Shown here piece by piece: positions 34,522 to 43,318 of a stretch of DNA of 64,000 nucleotides; the first letter of the stretch is position 1; each line of letters opens with the position of its first letter. The translations under genes and the position numbers were made by a program. The notes under the pieces are model-generated. The model did no database searches. It was not told the origin of the DNA and saw only the letters and a program-made list of their open reading frames with translations. This DNA is from an uncultured Oscillospiraceae bacterium (GTDB taxonomy: Bacteria > Bacillota > Clostridia > Oscillospirales > Oscillospiraceae), in the NCBI GenBank assembly GCA_910587505.1, contig CAJULD010000002.1, positions 1 to 64,000 of the forward strand, written 5' to 3'.

Positions 34522-35859
34522 ATGAACATTATTCTGCTATCCGGCGGATCAGGCAAGCGGCTGTGGCCGTTGTCCAGCGAGACGCGATCAAAACAGTTTC
34601 TGAAAGTCCTCCGCTCCCCGGAGGGTACCCATGAATCCATGATCCAAAGAGTATGGCGGCAGATTCACAAAGCCATACCGGACGCTCACATGATTATCTC
34701 CACCACAGACTCCCAAAAGGAAACCATTCGGAAGCAGCTTGGCGTCCAGGTCGATATCGCCCTGGAGCCGGAAAGGCGGGATACCTTTCCGGCAATTGCC
34801 CTTGCCGCAGTATTTCTGGCCATGGAGCGCGGCTGCGGGATGGATGAGACTGTGATCGTCATGCCGGTGGATGCCTATGCGGAGGACGGATATTTTCAAA
34901 CGCTGCTGAAGATGGACAGGGCGGTGCAGAGTGATGCCGCCGATATGGTTTTGATGGGAATACGGCCCACCTACCCTTCCAGCAAGTACGGCTATATTGT
35001 TCCCGAACCCGTTCAGACTTCCGGCCTGATGCGCGTGGCGTCCTTCTCAGAAAAGCCCGAAGCAAAGCGGGCCATCGAGCTGCTGGACATGGGGGCTTTC
35101 TGGAACGGCGGCGTATTTGCTTTCAAAATGCGCTATATTATGGAAATCATCAGCCGCTATATTGTCCCCCAGGGCTATCAGCAGCTGCGGGAAAATTACG
35201 GCAGGCTCCGGAAGATCAGCTTTGACTATGAAATTGTTGAGCGCTGCCGTTCCATCGCCATGGTGCCCTATTACGGCATGTGGAAGGACCTGGGCACCTG
35301 GAATACGCTGACCGACGTTATGCACGACAACAACGCAGGAAATGTCATAAGCGGCGAAGGATGCAGCAATACACATATTGTCAACGAGCTGGATATTCCC
35401 ATCATTGCCCTGGGCGTTTGCAATACGGTTGTTGCAGCCGGCCCGGATGGAATCCTGATTTCGGACAAGCTGGCCAGTACTCAGCTGAAAAGCTACGTGG
35501 AAAAGATCGACCAGCGCCCGATGTATGAAGAACGCCAGTGGGGGAACTACAAGGTCCTTAATTATATGCGCTATCAGAACGGGAACCACTCCCTGACGAA
35601 ACACCTGATGATTTTGGCGGGAGAAAACCTGGAGTATCAGATGCATAAAAACCGGGATGAAATATGGAGCATTGTAGACGGCCGGGGCGATCTGCTGATT
35701 GACGGGCATTTGCGGAATGTGCGCTGTGGAGATGTGGCGTATATTACGCGCGGGACCCTGCACTCCATTCGCGCGATAACGGATATCCACCTTATTGAGG
35801 TCCAGATCGGAGACGAGCTCTCGGAAGATGATGTGGAGAATCTGGCATGGGACTGGTAA
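34522..35859 (+). CDS. manC: mannose-1-phosphate guanylyltransferase / mannose-6-phosphate isomerase-type cupin
   Basis: A 445-residue ManC/CpsB-type enzyme. The N-terminal nucleotidyltransferase starts IILLSGGSGKRLWPLSSETR and carries FSEKPEAKRA. The C-terminal cupin has ENLEYQMHKNRDEIWSIVDG and RGTLHSI, the phosphomannose-isomerase type II domain. It makes GDP-mannose, usually a donor and the substrate of gmd. GC-richer than the acyltransferase and TPP genes just upstream, which fits mosaic assembly. Confidence 0.92.
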   Translation: MNIILLSGGSGKRLWPLSSETRSKQFLKVLRSPEGTHESMIQRVWRQIHKAIPDAHMIISTTDSQKETIRKQLGVQVDIALEPERRDTFPAIALAAVFLAMERGCGMDETVIVMPVDAYAEDGYFQTLLKMDRAVQSDAADMVLMGIRPTYPSSKYGYIVPEPVQTSGLMRVASFSEKPEAKRAIELLDMGAFWNGGVFAFKMRYIMEIISRYIVPQGYQQLRENYGRLRKISFDYEIVERCRSIAMVPYYGMWKDLGTWNTLTDVMHDNNAGNVISGEGCSNTHIVNELDIPIIALGVCNTVVAAGPDGILISDKLASTQLKSYVEKIDQRPMYEERQWGNYKVLNYMRYQNGNHSLTKHLMILAGENLEYQMHKNRDEIWSIVDGRGDLLIDGHLRNVRCGDVAYITRGTLHSIRAITDIHLIEVQIGDELSEDDVENLAWDW

Positions 35860-35871
35860 AGCAGCCTGCAC

Positions 35872-36375
35872 ATGGGAAAGGAACAGAGTGGATACATAAA
35901 TGACGTACGGTATCATGATATGCAATTAAAGGATAGATTCAGAGCAGAAAACCTTCCGCAAAGGAAAACACTGGTGCAGTTTATCAAATTCTGCCTTGTG
36001 GGCGTCTCGAATACCATCGTTAATCTGGCGGTCTATTATCTCATTCTCATGATCGATCAGCGGCTCTATCTGGCGGCCAATGTGATTGCATGGGTCGTCA
36101 GCGTACTGAACGCATTCATCTGGAACAACCGCCTGGTTTTTGCCGGAGAGAAAGAGCGTGCGTGGAAGGACACGTGGGTACGTCTCATGCGGACGTACAT
36201 TGCCTACGGAGCGACCATGCTGCTGGGGACCGTTCTGCTGCACGTTGAGGTGGAAATATGGGGGATCAGCCGGTTCCTTGCACCGGTCATCAACCTGTTT
36301 ATCACAACTCCTGTGAATTTCATAACAAACAAGTTCTGGGCTTTTGCAAAGCGGAAAGGTAAGGATGCGGTATGA
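35872..36375 (+). CDS. GtrA-family membrane protein
   Basis: A 167-residue protein with four membrane helices: FIKFCLVGVSNTIVNLAVYY, AWVVSVLNAFIWNNRLVF and a last helix ending NFITNKFWAFAKR, the classical GtrA pattern. Family members are proposed to flip or position polyprenyl-linked sugars. An ATG at 35920 is an alternative start. Overlaps the permease start by ATGA. Confidence 0.88.
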   Translation: MGKEQSGYINDVRYHDMQLKDRFRAENLPQRKTLVQFIKFCLVGVSNTIVNLAVYYLILMIDQRLYLAANVIAWVVSVLNAFIWNNRLVFAGEKERAWKDTWVRLMRTYIAYGATMLLGTVLLHVEVEIWGISRFLAPVINLFITTPVNFITNKFWAFAKRKGKDAV

Positions 36376-37823
36376 TGCGAGCGGGACTGACGCTCATGGA
36401 ACTGGCAGTTTCTGTGTGCATATTGACAGTGTGGTATCGCGTTCTGTGGCGAGGGTACAGGCAGGCGGGCCGCGCTGCAGCCGTATTATCCGGGTTCTGC
36501 GCGGTGTTCCTCGCTTTTTCGGCGGCAGCCGCTGTATCGCCGGCCTCCCGGCCCGTGACAATTACGGCCCTGGACGAAAAGAGCGAATTTTCGGAGAACA
36601 CGCAGATCTATTTACAGGATTTGATCGTAGATGGCAAGTCCGGCGGCATACCGGGTCCGGCCTTTGGCCGGTGGCGCTGGTATCATGATATGTATTGCTG
36701 GTTCGCAGAGGATGACGAGCGGCATACGGATGAAATGACCGACAGCATCTCCTTTACATTTGGGGCCGAAGAGCGGGTTGAGGCGGTTTTCTTTGGGAAC
36801 CGGTGGAAGGGAAAGGTCCGGATTGAATCAGGCGGGGAGGCGGCCGTGTTCGACACCTGCCGTGAGGGCGATGAAAATGTCCCTGTCCGCATTTCCCTGC
36901 AGGACGTCGGCATTGGGCAGCGGTTAAAAAATCTGGCTGCGCATTTTTTGGGCTTTGCGCTCGTTTTACTGTTCCTGTGCGCAGCAATCAGCGTTGTGAC
37001 AGGAATTGCGGAAAAAATGCTGAGAGGTCTGAAGTTCGGAAAAAAGAAACATCCATATGTCCAGAAACTGCTTGGTTATCAATTTCTTTTTGAGGAACTG
37101 GTCTCTCGGGATTTCAAGAAAAAGTATAAGCGGACAGTCCTTGGCATGGTATGGAGCGTACTGTCTCCGCTGCTTCAGCTGCTGGTGATGTGGCTGGTTT
37201 TCAGCAAATTTTTTGGACGGAATACCGCACACTATGTGGTTTACATTTTTGCAGGGAATATTGTATACACATACTTCAATGAATCCACCAGCAGCGGGAT
37301 GACGTCGCTCATGGACAACTCTGCCATTTACTCCAAGGTGAACGTGCCGAAGTATCTCTTCCTGTTTTCCAAAAATGTGACATCGTTTATTAACTTTGCC
37401 CTGACGCTCATGATTTTTTTTGTTTTTGTTGCGCTGGATCAGATCACCTTTACATGGAAATTCGTGCTGTTGCTGTATCCGATTTTCTTTTTGGTACTGT
37501 TCAATATCGGCGTAGGGCTGATCCTGTCCGCGCTGTTCGTTTTTTTTCGAGACATTCAGTACCTCTGGTCCATATTTACGCAGCTGCTGATGTATATATC
37601 CGCAATTTTCTATAATATAGATCAATACAGCATGCTGGCAAAGAACCTCTTCCTGCTCAATCCGATCTATCTGTTCATCCGGTACTTCCGGAAGATCGTC
37701 ATTGAGGCTACGATTCCCACCGTCTGGTTTCATTTACTGATGGCGGGGGACGCAGTGGCGGTTCTGGCTTTGGGCTGCTGGATGTATAAAAAGTATAATA
37801 CAAAATTTCTTTATTATGTATAG
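36372..37823 (+). CDS. wzm: polysaccharide ABC exporter permease (Wzm/TagG type) with extra N-terminal domain
   Basis: A 483-residue protein. The C-terminal part (about 225-483) is a standard Wzm/TagG permease: ELVSRDFKKKYKRTVLGMVW, then six helices. Normal Wzm proteins have about 260 residues; the extra 220 form two helices flanking a soluble domain at about 61-175. That domain matches residues 60-162 of the GT-C protein at 26892 without gaps (shared E69-K70-S71, V86-D87-G88, G99, W101, W103, W110, G147, D161-T162). It exports the finished polymer with the ATPase at 37836. Confidence 0.9.
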   Translation: MMRAGLTLMELAVSVCILTVWYRVLWRGYRQAGRAAAVLSGFCAVFLAFSAAAAVSPASRPVTITALDEKSEFSENTQIYLQDLIVDGKSGGIPGPAFGRWRWYHDMYCWFAEDDERHTDEMTDSISFTFGAEERVEAVFFGNRWKGKVRIESGGEAAVFDTCREGDENVPVRISLQDVGIGQRLKNLAAHFLGFALVLLFLCAAISVVTGIAEKMLRGLKFGKKKHPYVQKLLGYQFLFEELVSRDFKKKYKRTVLGMVWSVLSPLLQLLVMWLVFSKFFGRNTAHYVVYIFAGNIVYTYFNESTSSGMTSLMDNSAIYSKVNVPKYLFLFSKNVTSFINFALTLMIFFVFVALDQITFTWKFVLLLYPIFFLVLFNIGVGLILSALFVFFRDIQYLWSIFTQLLMYISAIFYNIDQYSMLAKNLFLLNPIYLFIRYFRKIVIEATIPTVWFHLLMAGDAVAVLALGCWMYKKYNTKFLYYV

Positions 37824-37835
37824 CGGGTGCAGAAT

Positions 37836-38627
37836 ATGAGTGTTTTGGAAGTAAAAAATGTCTCCATCAGCTATATGATTGGCGATTTCAAAGATATTGG
37901 CCTGAAGGAATACATCACGCGCAGATTAAAACACAATTATCACGTCGAGCAGTTCTGGGCAGATAAAGATATCAGTTTTTCGCTGGAAAAGGGAGATATG
38001 CTGGGAATTGTCGGAACGAACGGCGCCGGGAAATCTACGCTGCTCAAAGTCGTCTCAGGTATCATGGAGCCCACCATGGGCTGCATCCGGCGGGAAGGCA
38101 GTGTGGCGGCTCTGCTGGAATTAGCCAGCGGCTTTGACGGGGACCTCAATGTCCGGGAGAACGCCTACCTTCGGGGCGCGATGCTGGGTTATACGCGGCA
38201 GTTTATGGATGAAACCTATGATGAGATCATACGATTTGCCGAGCTGACTGAGTTTCAGGACCGGCCGTTTAAGCAGCTTTCCTCCGGAATGAAGTCCCGT
38301 CTGGCATTTGCCATCGCCAGTCTGGTACAGCCGGATATTCTGATTCTGGACGAGGTGCTGTCTGTGGGGGACGGTGCATTCCGAAAAAAGAGTGAGGCCA
38401 AAATGCAGGAAATTATTCAAAAAGGATCCGCGACCGTTCTGGTGAGCCACTCCATTGAGCAGATAAGAGAAATCTGTACAGAAGTATTGTGGCTGGATAA
38501 AGGAGAGCAGATTGCACTGGGCGGGACGGAACAGGTATGCAATCTGTATCAACAGTATTTGAATAGAGAAATTACGCTCGAACAGGTTAAGGCATTGAAA
38601 TCCTCCGGGGCGTGTGGAGGCGCGTAA
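37836..38627 (+). CDS. wzt: polysaccharide ABC exporter ATPase (Wzt/TagH type, no C-terminal sugar-binding domain)
   Basis: A 263-residue ATPase: Walker A GTNGAGKST, signature LSSGMKSRL, Walker B DILILDEVLSVGD, H-loop SHS. Its N-terminal KEYITRRLKHNYHVEQFWA is typical of Wzt/TagH. It ends soon after the nucleotide-binding domain, so it lacks the C-terminal polymer-recognition domain of O9a-type Wzt. Recognition may lie in the extra domain of the permease. Last gene of the locus. GTG 37827 is an alternative start. Confidence 0.92.
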   Translation: MSVLEVKNVSISYMIGDFKDIGLKEYITRRLKHNYHVEQFWADKDISFSLEKGDMLGIVGTNGAGKSTLLKVVSGIMEPTMGCIRREGSVAALLELASGFDGDLNVRENAYLRGAMLGYTRQFMDETYDEIIRFAELTEFQDRPFKQLSSGMKSRLAFAIASLVQPDILILDEVLSVGDGAFRKKSEAKMQEIIQKGSATVLVSHSIEQIREICTEVLWLDKGEQIALGGTEQVCNLYQQYLNREITLEQVKALKSSGACGGA

Positions 38628-39047
38628 AACGTAATTGAAGAATCCTGAAAGACACGGTTTTATCTGCAATTAAGCAAAGTTTAAATAGAAATGCCTGAAA
38701 GCGTATCAAATAAGTATGAACAGCGGCCCACCTCCTTCATTTATGGAGATGGGCCGCTGCTGGGCTTTATTCAGGTTTTTCACTGGTTATCCGGGTACTG
38801 GCGAACCTAGGCCGGCAGGGCCGCCTCCATCCGGCCAAAGGCCGGTTCCGCTTTCCGACCGGTGACGTAGTCCGTCTTTTCACGGTCAGCCTCGGCTTTG
38901 GACAGCTGGACAAAACGTCACCCGGCCTTCCCAATGGGCAATTATTGAATTCTGCCTCCTCCGCACCGGCGACACAGCAGCCTGGGTACATTAATTTTGG
39001 TGCAAAATGACTTGTGAGCTGCGCCGGTTTTCACGTGTGCCGGCCTA
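38628..39047. other. intergenic segment between convergent operons
   Basis: About 420 bases. It contains the hairpin at 38721-38759. The minus strand of 38800-38920 has a short open stretch (RFVQLSKAEADREKTDYVTG and about 15 more codons) bounded by stops, which may be a remnant of a lost gene. No intact gene is seen. Confidence 0.45.
38721..38759 (+). terminator. long hairpin after wzt
   Basis: CAGCGGCCCACCTCC (38721-38735) pairs with GGAGATGGGCCGCTG (38745-38759) with one mismatch and a 9-base loop, followed by CTGGGCTTTATTC. A probable terminator for the polysaccharide operon, although the T-run is poor; it could also act on the convergent dha transcript. Confidence 0.6.
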
Positions 39048-39668
39048 TCATTGCAGAATCTCTGCAACTCTACAGAACATGACAGCGCCTGCGTCCGGAT
39101 ACTCCATATTTCTCTCCCCCAACCAGCTTGCCCGGCCCTTTTGGGCTTTGATCCCTTTTGTGCTCTCCATCCCTTCAACTGCTTTTGCGTACGCCTTTTT
39201 CAGCGCACAGGCAAGGTCAGCTGATGCGGAATATTCACGTCTGAGTGTGTCGGCGTACGGAACCAGCGCGTCCAGGACTGTCTTGTCCCCTGCTTGTGCT
39301 TTCCCCCGTTGGGAGATTGCCTGGGCCATGATTGTCGGCATCATGACCAGATCTTCCTCATTCAAGACGCTTTTGTTATTTACAGCCTTTGCCAGAGCAA
39401 GCAGTGCGCCGCTTAAAAGCGTTCCCATTGTGGAAGGAGCCGCTTTATTGAGCGCTGATCCGGACTGTATAAAGAGGTCCTTGAGCGCAATATCAGCAGG
39501 CGCTGCTTCTACTACGGATTTTACGGCCTCTGCTGCTTTTTCCATGGAAATGCCCATATCTCCATCTCCGAGCTTAGAGTCGATTTCGGTAAGCTCATCA
39601 CAGATTTCCATAATCCTGACGCATACCAGGATCATACATTTTTTTATGCTGCTTACTGCATATTCCAT
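39048..39668 (-). CDS. dhaL: dihydroxyacetone kinase L-subunit-like protein
   Basis: A 206-residue DhaL-type ADP/ATP-binding subunit: LTEIDSKLGDGDMGISM carries the Mg-binding Asp cluster, and SGSALNKAAPSTMGTLL and AQAGDKTVLDALVP follow. Paired with the DhaK-like gene upstream (gap 25 bases). No DhaM phosphotransfer subunit is encoded here, so the pair either uses ATP or a DhaM from elsewhere. It may phosphorylate dihydroxyacetone or another triose/tetrulose released by the pathway of this operon. Confidence 0.85.
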   Translation of the reverse strand: MEYAVSSIKKCMILVCVRIMEICDELTEIDSKLGDGDMGISMEKAAEAVKSVVEAAPADIALKDLFIQSGSALNKAAPSTMGTLLSGALLALAKAVNNKSVLNEEDLVMMPTIMAQAISQRGKAQAGDKTVLDALVPYADTLRREYSASADLACALKKAYAKAVEGMESTKGIKAQKGRASWLGERNMEYPDAGAVMFCRVAEILQ

Positions 39669-39693
39669 ATAGTTTCACCTGATTCAGCTTTAG

Positions 39694-40680
39694 TCAGAGA
39701 TTGACAAAGGGAGAATATGCAGCTGCAGTCAGCAGTTCTTCTCTCTCTTTGTTTACCCGCAGTACGCTGAGCGATACGCCGGCCATCTCCATGGAGGTAA
39801 CATATTCATCTACATAGGCCCTGATGATCTCTATGCCGCGCTCCCTGCAGCAGTCATAAATACTGTCGTATAGAATATAGAGTTCTTCCCGGCTTGTACT
39901 GCCCAATCCATTAACCAGAAGGGCCGCCTTTTCGCCGCTTCTCAGTTTCAGATCTTCCAGACAGTTTTCCGCCAGTTTCCGGGCAATTTCCCTGGCGGGC
40001 AGCATTTTTGTGCGACGAATTCCCGGTTCCCCATGAATTCCCATTCCGATTTCCATCTCGTCATCTCCGATTTGGAAAACAGGACTTTTCGCTCCGGGAA
40101 GTGTGCATGACGAAAATGCGACTCCCAGCGAGGATATATTCTCGATGCAATCCCGTACTGTTCCGGCAACTTCCGGCAGATCGTAGCCTTTGTCAGCGGC
40201 AGCTCCGGCAATTTTGCAGGCAAACAGTATTCCTGCAATACCACGCCGGTCATGGATTTCCTTTGCGCTTGCCAGATCGTCACAGCCTTTTTCGATCCCT
40301 ACGGAAATTCCCTGCAATTCCAGCATATCCCTTGCCAGCTCAAAGTTCATTGTGTCGCCGAAGTAGTTTCCAAAAAGATACAGGATCTGAACGGAGCCAA
40401 GGTCCTTTGATACATTCTGGATCGTCTCGGCCGAAGGGGAGGTAAACACGTTGCCCACAGCGATACCGTCACAAAGCCCCTTGCCGACAAAGCCAAGGAA
40501 CAGAGGAAGATGTCCATATCCTCCCCCTGTAACAATCTTCACCCGGCGGTTCCTGTTGCCGTCAAAGATGATCCCTCTGTTATCCCCTTTGGCAAATCGA
40601 TAAAAACCACTGTGGGCCTTTACAATACCCGAAAGAGACTCATCTACAAAATCATTACTGCTGTTCATGCATTTTTTCAT
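39694..40680 (-). CDS. dhaK: dihydroxyacetone kinase K-subunit-like protein
   Basis: A 328-residue DhaK-type protein. The substrate loop is TGGGYGHLP, Asp109 lies in YFGDTMNFE, and the covalent-binding His is His216 in GMGIHGEPG, matching the DhaK substrate-hemiaminal His. The usual GGGSGHEP loop is changed to GGGYGHLP, so the substrate may differ from dihydroxyacetone (for example erythrulose). Coupled to the DhaL-like gene. Confidence 0.85.
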   Translation of the reverse strand: MKKCMNSSNDFVDESLSGIVKAHSGFYRFAKGDNRGIIFDGNRNRRVKIVTGGGYGHLPLFLGFVGKGLCDGIAVGNVFTSPSAETIQNVSKDLGSVQILYLFGNYFGDTMNFELARDMLELQGISVGIEKGCDDLASAKEIHDRRGIAGILFACKIAGAAADKGYDLPEVAGTVRDCIENISSLGVAFSSCTLPGAKSPVFQIGDDEMEIGMGIHGEPGIRRTKMLPAREIARKLAENCLEDLKLRSGEKAALLVNGLGSTSREELYILYDSIYDCCRERGIEIIRAYVDEYVTSMEMAGVSLSVLRVNKEREELLTAAAYSPFVNL

Positions 40681-40784
40681 TTCTTTACCACGTTCCTCTC
40701 GATACAGCGCCGCCGCTCTTCACGGCTGGGCGATTCTATGACACAGCGGAAAACGCCGCCTGCGGAAAGCGCTCTGCCGGGCGC

Positions 40785-43304
40785 TCACTTCTTTCTGACA
40801 AACTCGACAATGCTTTTTTCTGAACAGTAATGACCCTTTATGCTGATTTGTCCATGACCATGTTTTCCAAGAATACGGATTCTTCTTGGTTCATGGGGCA
40901 TCAGATCAAAGTAGTTATCACTGAAGAGCCATCCCATGTCGTTGCCATCACATTCTCCGAGGATCTCCACACAGCGGGTAAACTTATCCGCCGTAATGAC
41001 AAGCTCGTTGCCTTCCACTTTCACATCCAACCTGACATCCTGGAACCGAAGCTGTCTCTCCACATCAATATAGTCAACCGAGTGGTACACGAATTCACCG
41101 GATTCCGTTTCAAGTTTTGCATACAGTACGCATTCCCTGGGAATCGCCAGCCATTTGCCAAGATCAAACACGACGTCGGAGGAGCCTTCCGCTGTTTCGA
41201 CTTCCAGGGCCTCTTTCTGGAAGTAGCTCTCCGTAAGCAGATTGTAGGCGCCTACGGTTACACGTCCCCTGAAGGCACGGGGCGAATCATTTACCAGCCA
41301 CAGTCTGATGCAATCATCCTTCTGGAAGCTGAGCATGACCGGTGCAAAGGCGCGCAGCATCGTGTAATACGGAATATACCCTTCCAGGAAGAAATCTATG
41401 GTCGAGCAATAAATCTTGGGCCATGTGTCCAGAAGCTTGCATGTCACATATCCTTTGGAACGGACAGAAGAGCTTGCCGGATCTTTGCCGCCCCGTCTCA
41501 CCTGCTCTGCGCAGCGCCGCAATTCCTGGCCTGCCGCTGCGCCAAACCGGTAGATAAAATCTTCTATATTATCTGCATCATAAAACTCCCAGTATGGACC
41601 GGATTTGCGCTGTCCAAGGGAATTGACGCTGCTTCGTGTGATCCAGTTTCTGGGCATAATCAGTTCTGTATCATTTTTGACCATACTGTTATAGCCTTCG
41701 GGGAACAGGTCGCCTTTTACAAAGCGTTTCAGACTGTGCAGGGCCGGCGGAGCGGTTACGCAGTTTTCTGTAACGAAGTTTGGATAATCCTGGTAGGGAT
41801 ACGTGTATATCCTGTCAAATGTGTGGATATCGCCAACTCTCGGATCGTTTGCCCAATCTCCGTACAGCGGGCTGTTAGGAAGGTAATATCTGCCGGGATC
41901 ACACTCATTTACGACCCGCGAAAGTACGCCGAAGAGAACATCATATCCAAATTCCGGCTGATTGTTGATCTGTGCGCCGAGAATCGTCTCGTTTCCGCCG
42001 CACCAGAAGAACAGGCTGGGATGATGCTTTATCCGGAGCACCAGTTCTCTGGCCTCCTTCCTGTATTCCTCCACATACTCCGGCGAATCGGGAATTGGTC
42101 CATAGCCCAGGAAAAATTCCTGCCATACAAGAAATCCTCTTTCGTCGCACATATCATAGAACTCATCTGGATAGGGAATACCCTCGCCCCAGATGCGGAG
42201 CACGTTGAAGTGCGCATTTTCGACCAGCTCAAACATCCTTTCCGCGCGCTCTTTCAGAAAACAGTGCGTCCACCCCTGAAGGGGATCCAGACTGCCGCCC
42301 CAGAGCCGGATTCTCTGCCTGTTGATGATAAATTCAAAGGGAGTCAAAGCGATCACATGCTTGAATCCAATACGCCTGGTCACCCGTTCCATCACATTGC
42401 CGCCCGAGGACAGTGTTATCATAATACTGTACAAATGGGGATCGCCGTAGCCGATCGGATACCACAGCTTCGGATTTTCAACTCTGATTTCTTCGTTCAG
42501 GAAGAATGAGCCTCTGTCTGTGCATGGGAGGTATTCTTTCTCAATAACCGGATTGCATCCGTCGTTGAGCCGTACCTCTATCCTGATGGTGTCATTGCAG
42601 GTCCTGCCTGCAAGTTTAAGGCGGATCAGACCGTTCAGATAGTCATCTGCGTCTGCGTTGACCTGCACTTCAGTAAATTCGACCGCGTCGTAGTACTCAA
42701 CGACAATATCGTTGTATACCCCGATCGCTGAAAAATAAGGCACGGCCCCCTGATATTCCGCGCCCCATTCGTTGTGGGGATCAAAGTCGTGGATGGGTTT
42801 TCTGACAAGCTTCTGCTCTGGAACCGCCCCTTTCCACTCCGGCTTCATCCCCTTTATCTTTTGCTCCAGCACATCGATGATTCGGTGAAAATGAATCACC
42901 AGGTCATTGCTGTCTTGAATATATTCGCTTACGTCCACGGTGGCGGACAGAAAAAAGTTGTCGTGCTGACAGATCAGGTGTCCGTTCAGATAAATGTCGG
43001 CCACCGTATCGATGCCCTTGAAAAGTATCCGGGCCCCCTGGCCCAGATGCTCTGCGCCGCGTGAAAATGACGTTCTGTAGACCCAGTCATAATCACACAT
43101 CCAGTTTACATCCTCGCAGAAGCCTACCTTGAATTCCTCGGGGATCTTTCCGTGATCGAACAGAACATCCTGCACCTGCGCCGGCATTTGCGGGATTGCA
43201 AGCCAGTCGCCGGAATTGGAAGCCATCTTTGCGGGATCGATTCTCTGGACGGGTGCTATCTGCTTCAACTCCCATCCGGAAACAAGCGTATAACTCTTTT
43301 TCAC
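40785..43304 (-). CDS. GH2-family beta-mannosidase-like glycosidase
   Basis: An 839-residue GH2 enzyme, no signal peptide. It has an N-terminal sugar-binding domain, an immunoglobulin-like domain and a TIM barrel with RIWGEGIPYPDEFYD. The acid/base is Glu439 in CGGNET and the nucleophile is probably Glu513 in FVTENC. The layout is that of beta-mannosidases and relatives; the nucleophile context differs from the common SEFG. GTG 43304 with GGGGAG ahead is the start; the frame upstream lies inside the aldo/keto reductase gene. Probably acts in the cytoplasm on the imported glycoside. Confidence 0.82.
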   Translation of the reverse strand: MKKSYTLVSGWELKQIAPVQRIDPAKMASNSGDWLAIPQMPAQVQDVLFDHGKIPEEFKVGFCEDVNWMCDYDWVYRTSFSRGAEHLGQGARILFKGIDTVADIYLNGHLICQHDNFFLSATVDVSEYIQDSNDLVIHFHRIIDVLEQKIKGMKPEWKGAVPEQKLVRKPIHDFDPHNEWGAEYQGAVPYFSAIGVYNDIVVEYYDAVEFTEVQVNADADDYLNGLIRLKLAGRTCNDTIRIEVRLNDGCNPVIEKEYLPCTDRGSFFLNEEIRVENPKLWYPIGYGDPHLYSIMITLSSGGNVMERVTRRIGFKHVIALTPFEFIINRQRIRLWGGSLDPLQGWTHCFLKERAERMFELVENAHFNVLRIWGEGIPYPDEFYDMCDERGFLVWQEFFLGYGPIPDSPEYVEEYRKEARELVLRIKHHPSLFFWCGGNETILGAQINNQPEFGYDVLFGVLSRVVNECDPGRYYLPNSPLYGDWANDPRVGDIHTFDRIYTYPYQDYPNFVTENCVTAPPALHSLKRFVKGDLFPEGYNSMVKNDTELIMPRNWITRSSVNSLGQRKSGPYWEFYDADNIEDFIYRFGAAAGQELRRCAEQVRRGGKDPASSSVRSKGYVTCKLLDTWPKIYCSTIDFFLEGYIPYYTMLRAFAPVMLSFQKDDCIRLWLVNDSPRAFRGRVTVGAYNLLTESYFQKEALEVETAEGSSDVVFDLGKWLAIPRECVLYAKLETESGEFVYHSVDYIDVERQLRFQDVRLDVKVEGNELVITADKFTRCVEILGECDGNDMGWLFSDNYFDLMPHEPRRIRILGKHGHGQISIKGHYCSEKSIVEFVRKK

Positions 43305-43318
43305 TTTATTACTCCCCT

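Noticed and set aside
39048..40680. Complete PTS-dependent dihydroxyacetone kinase system
   Set aside because: Only the K and L subunits are present; no DhaM or ptsH/ptsI-like gene lies nearby.
40830..42509. Plus-strand open frame of 559 codons
   Set aside because: Antisense to the GH2 gene, whose catalytic motifs are clear; no domain or ribosome site supports it.
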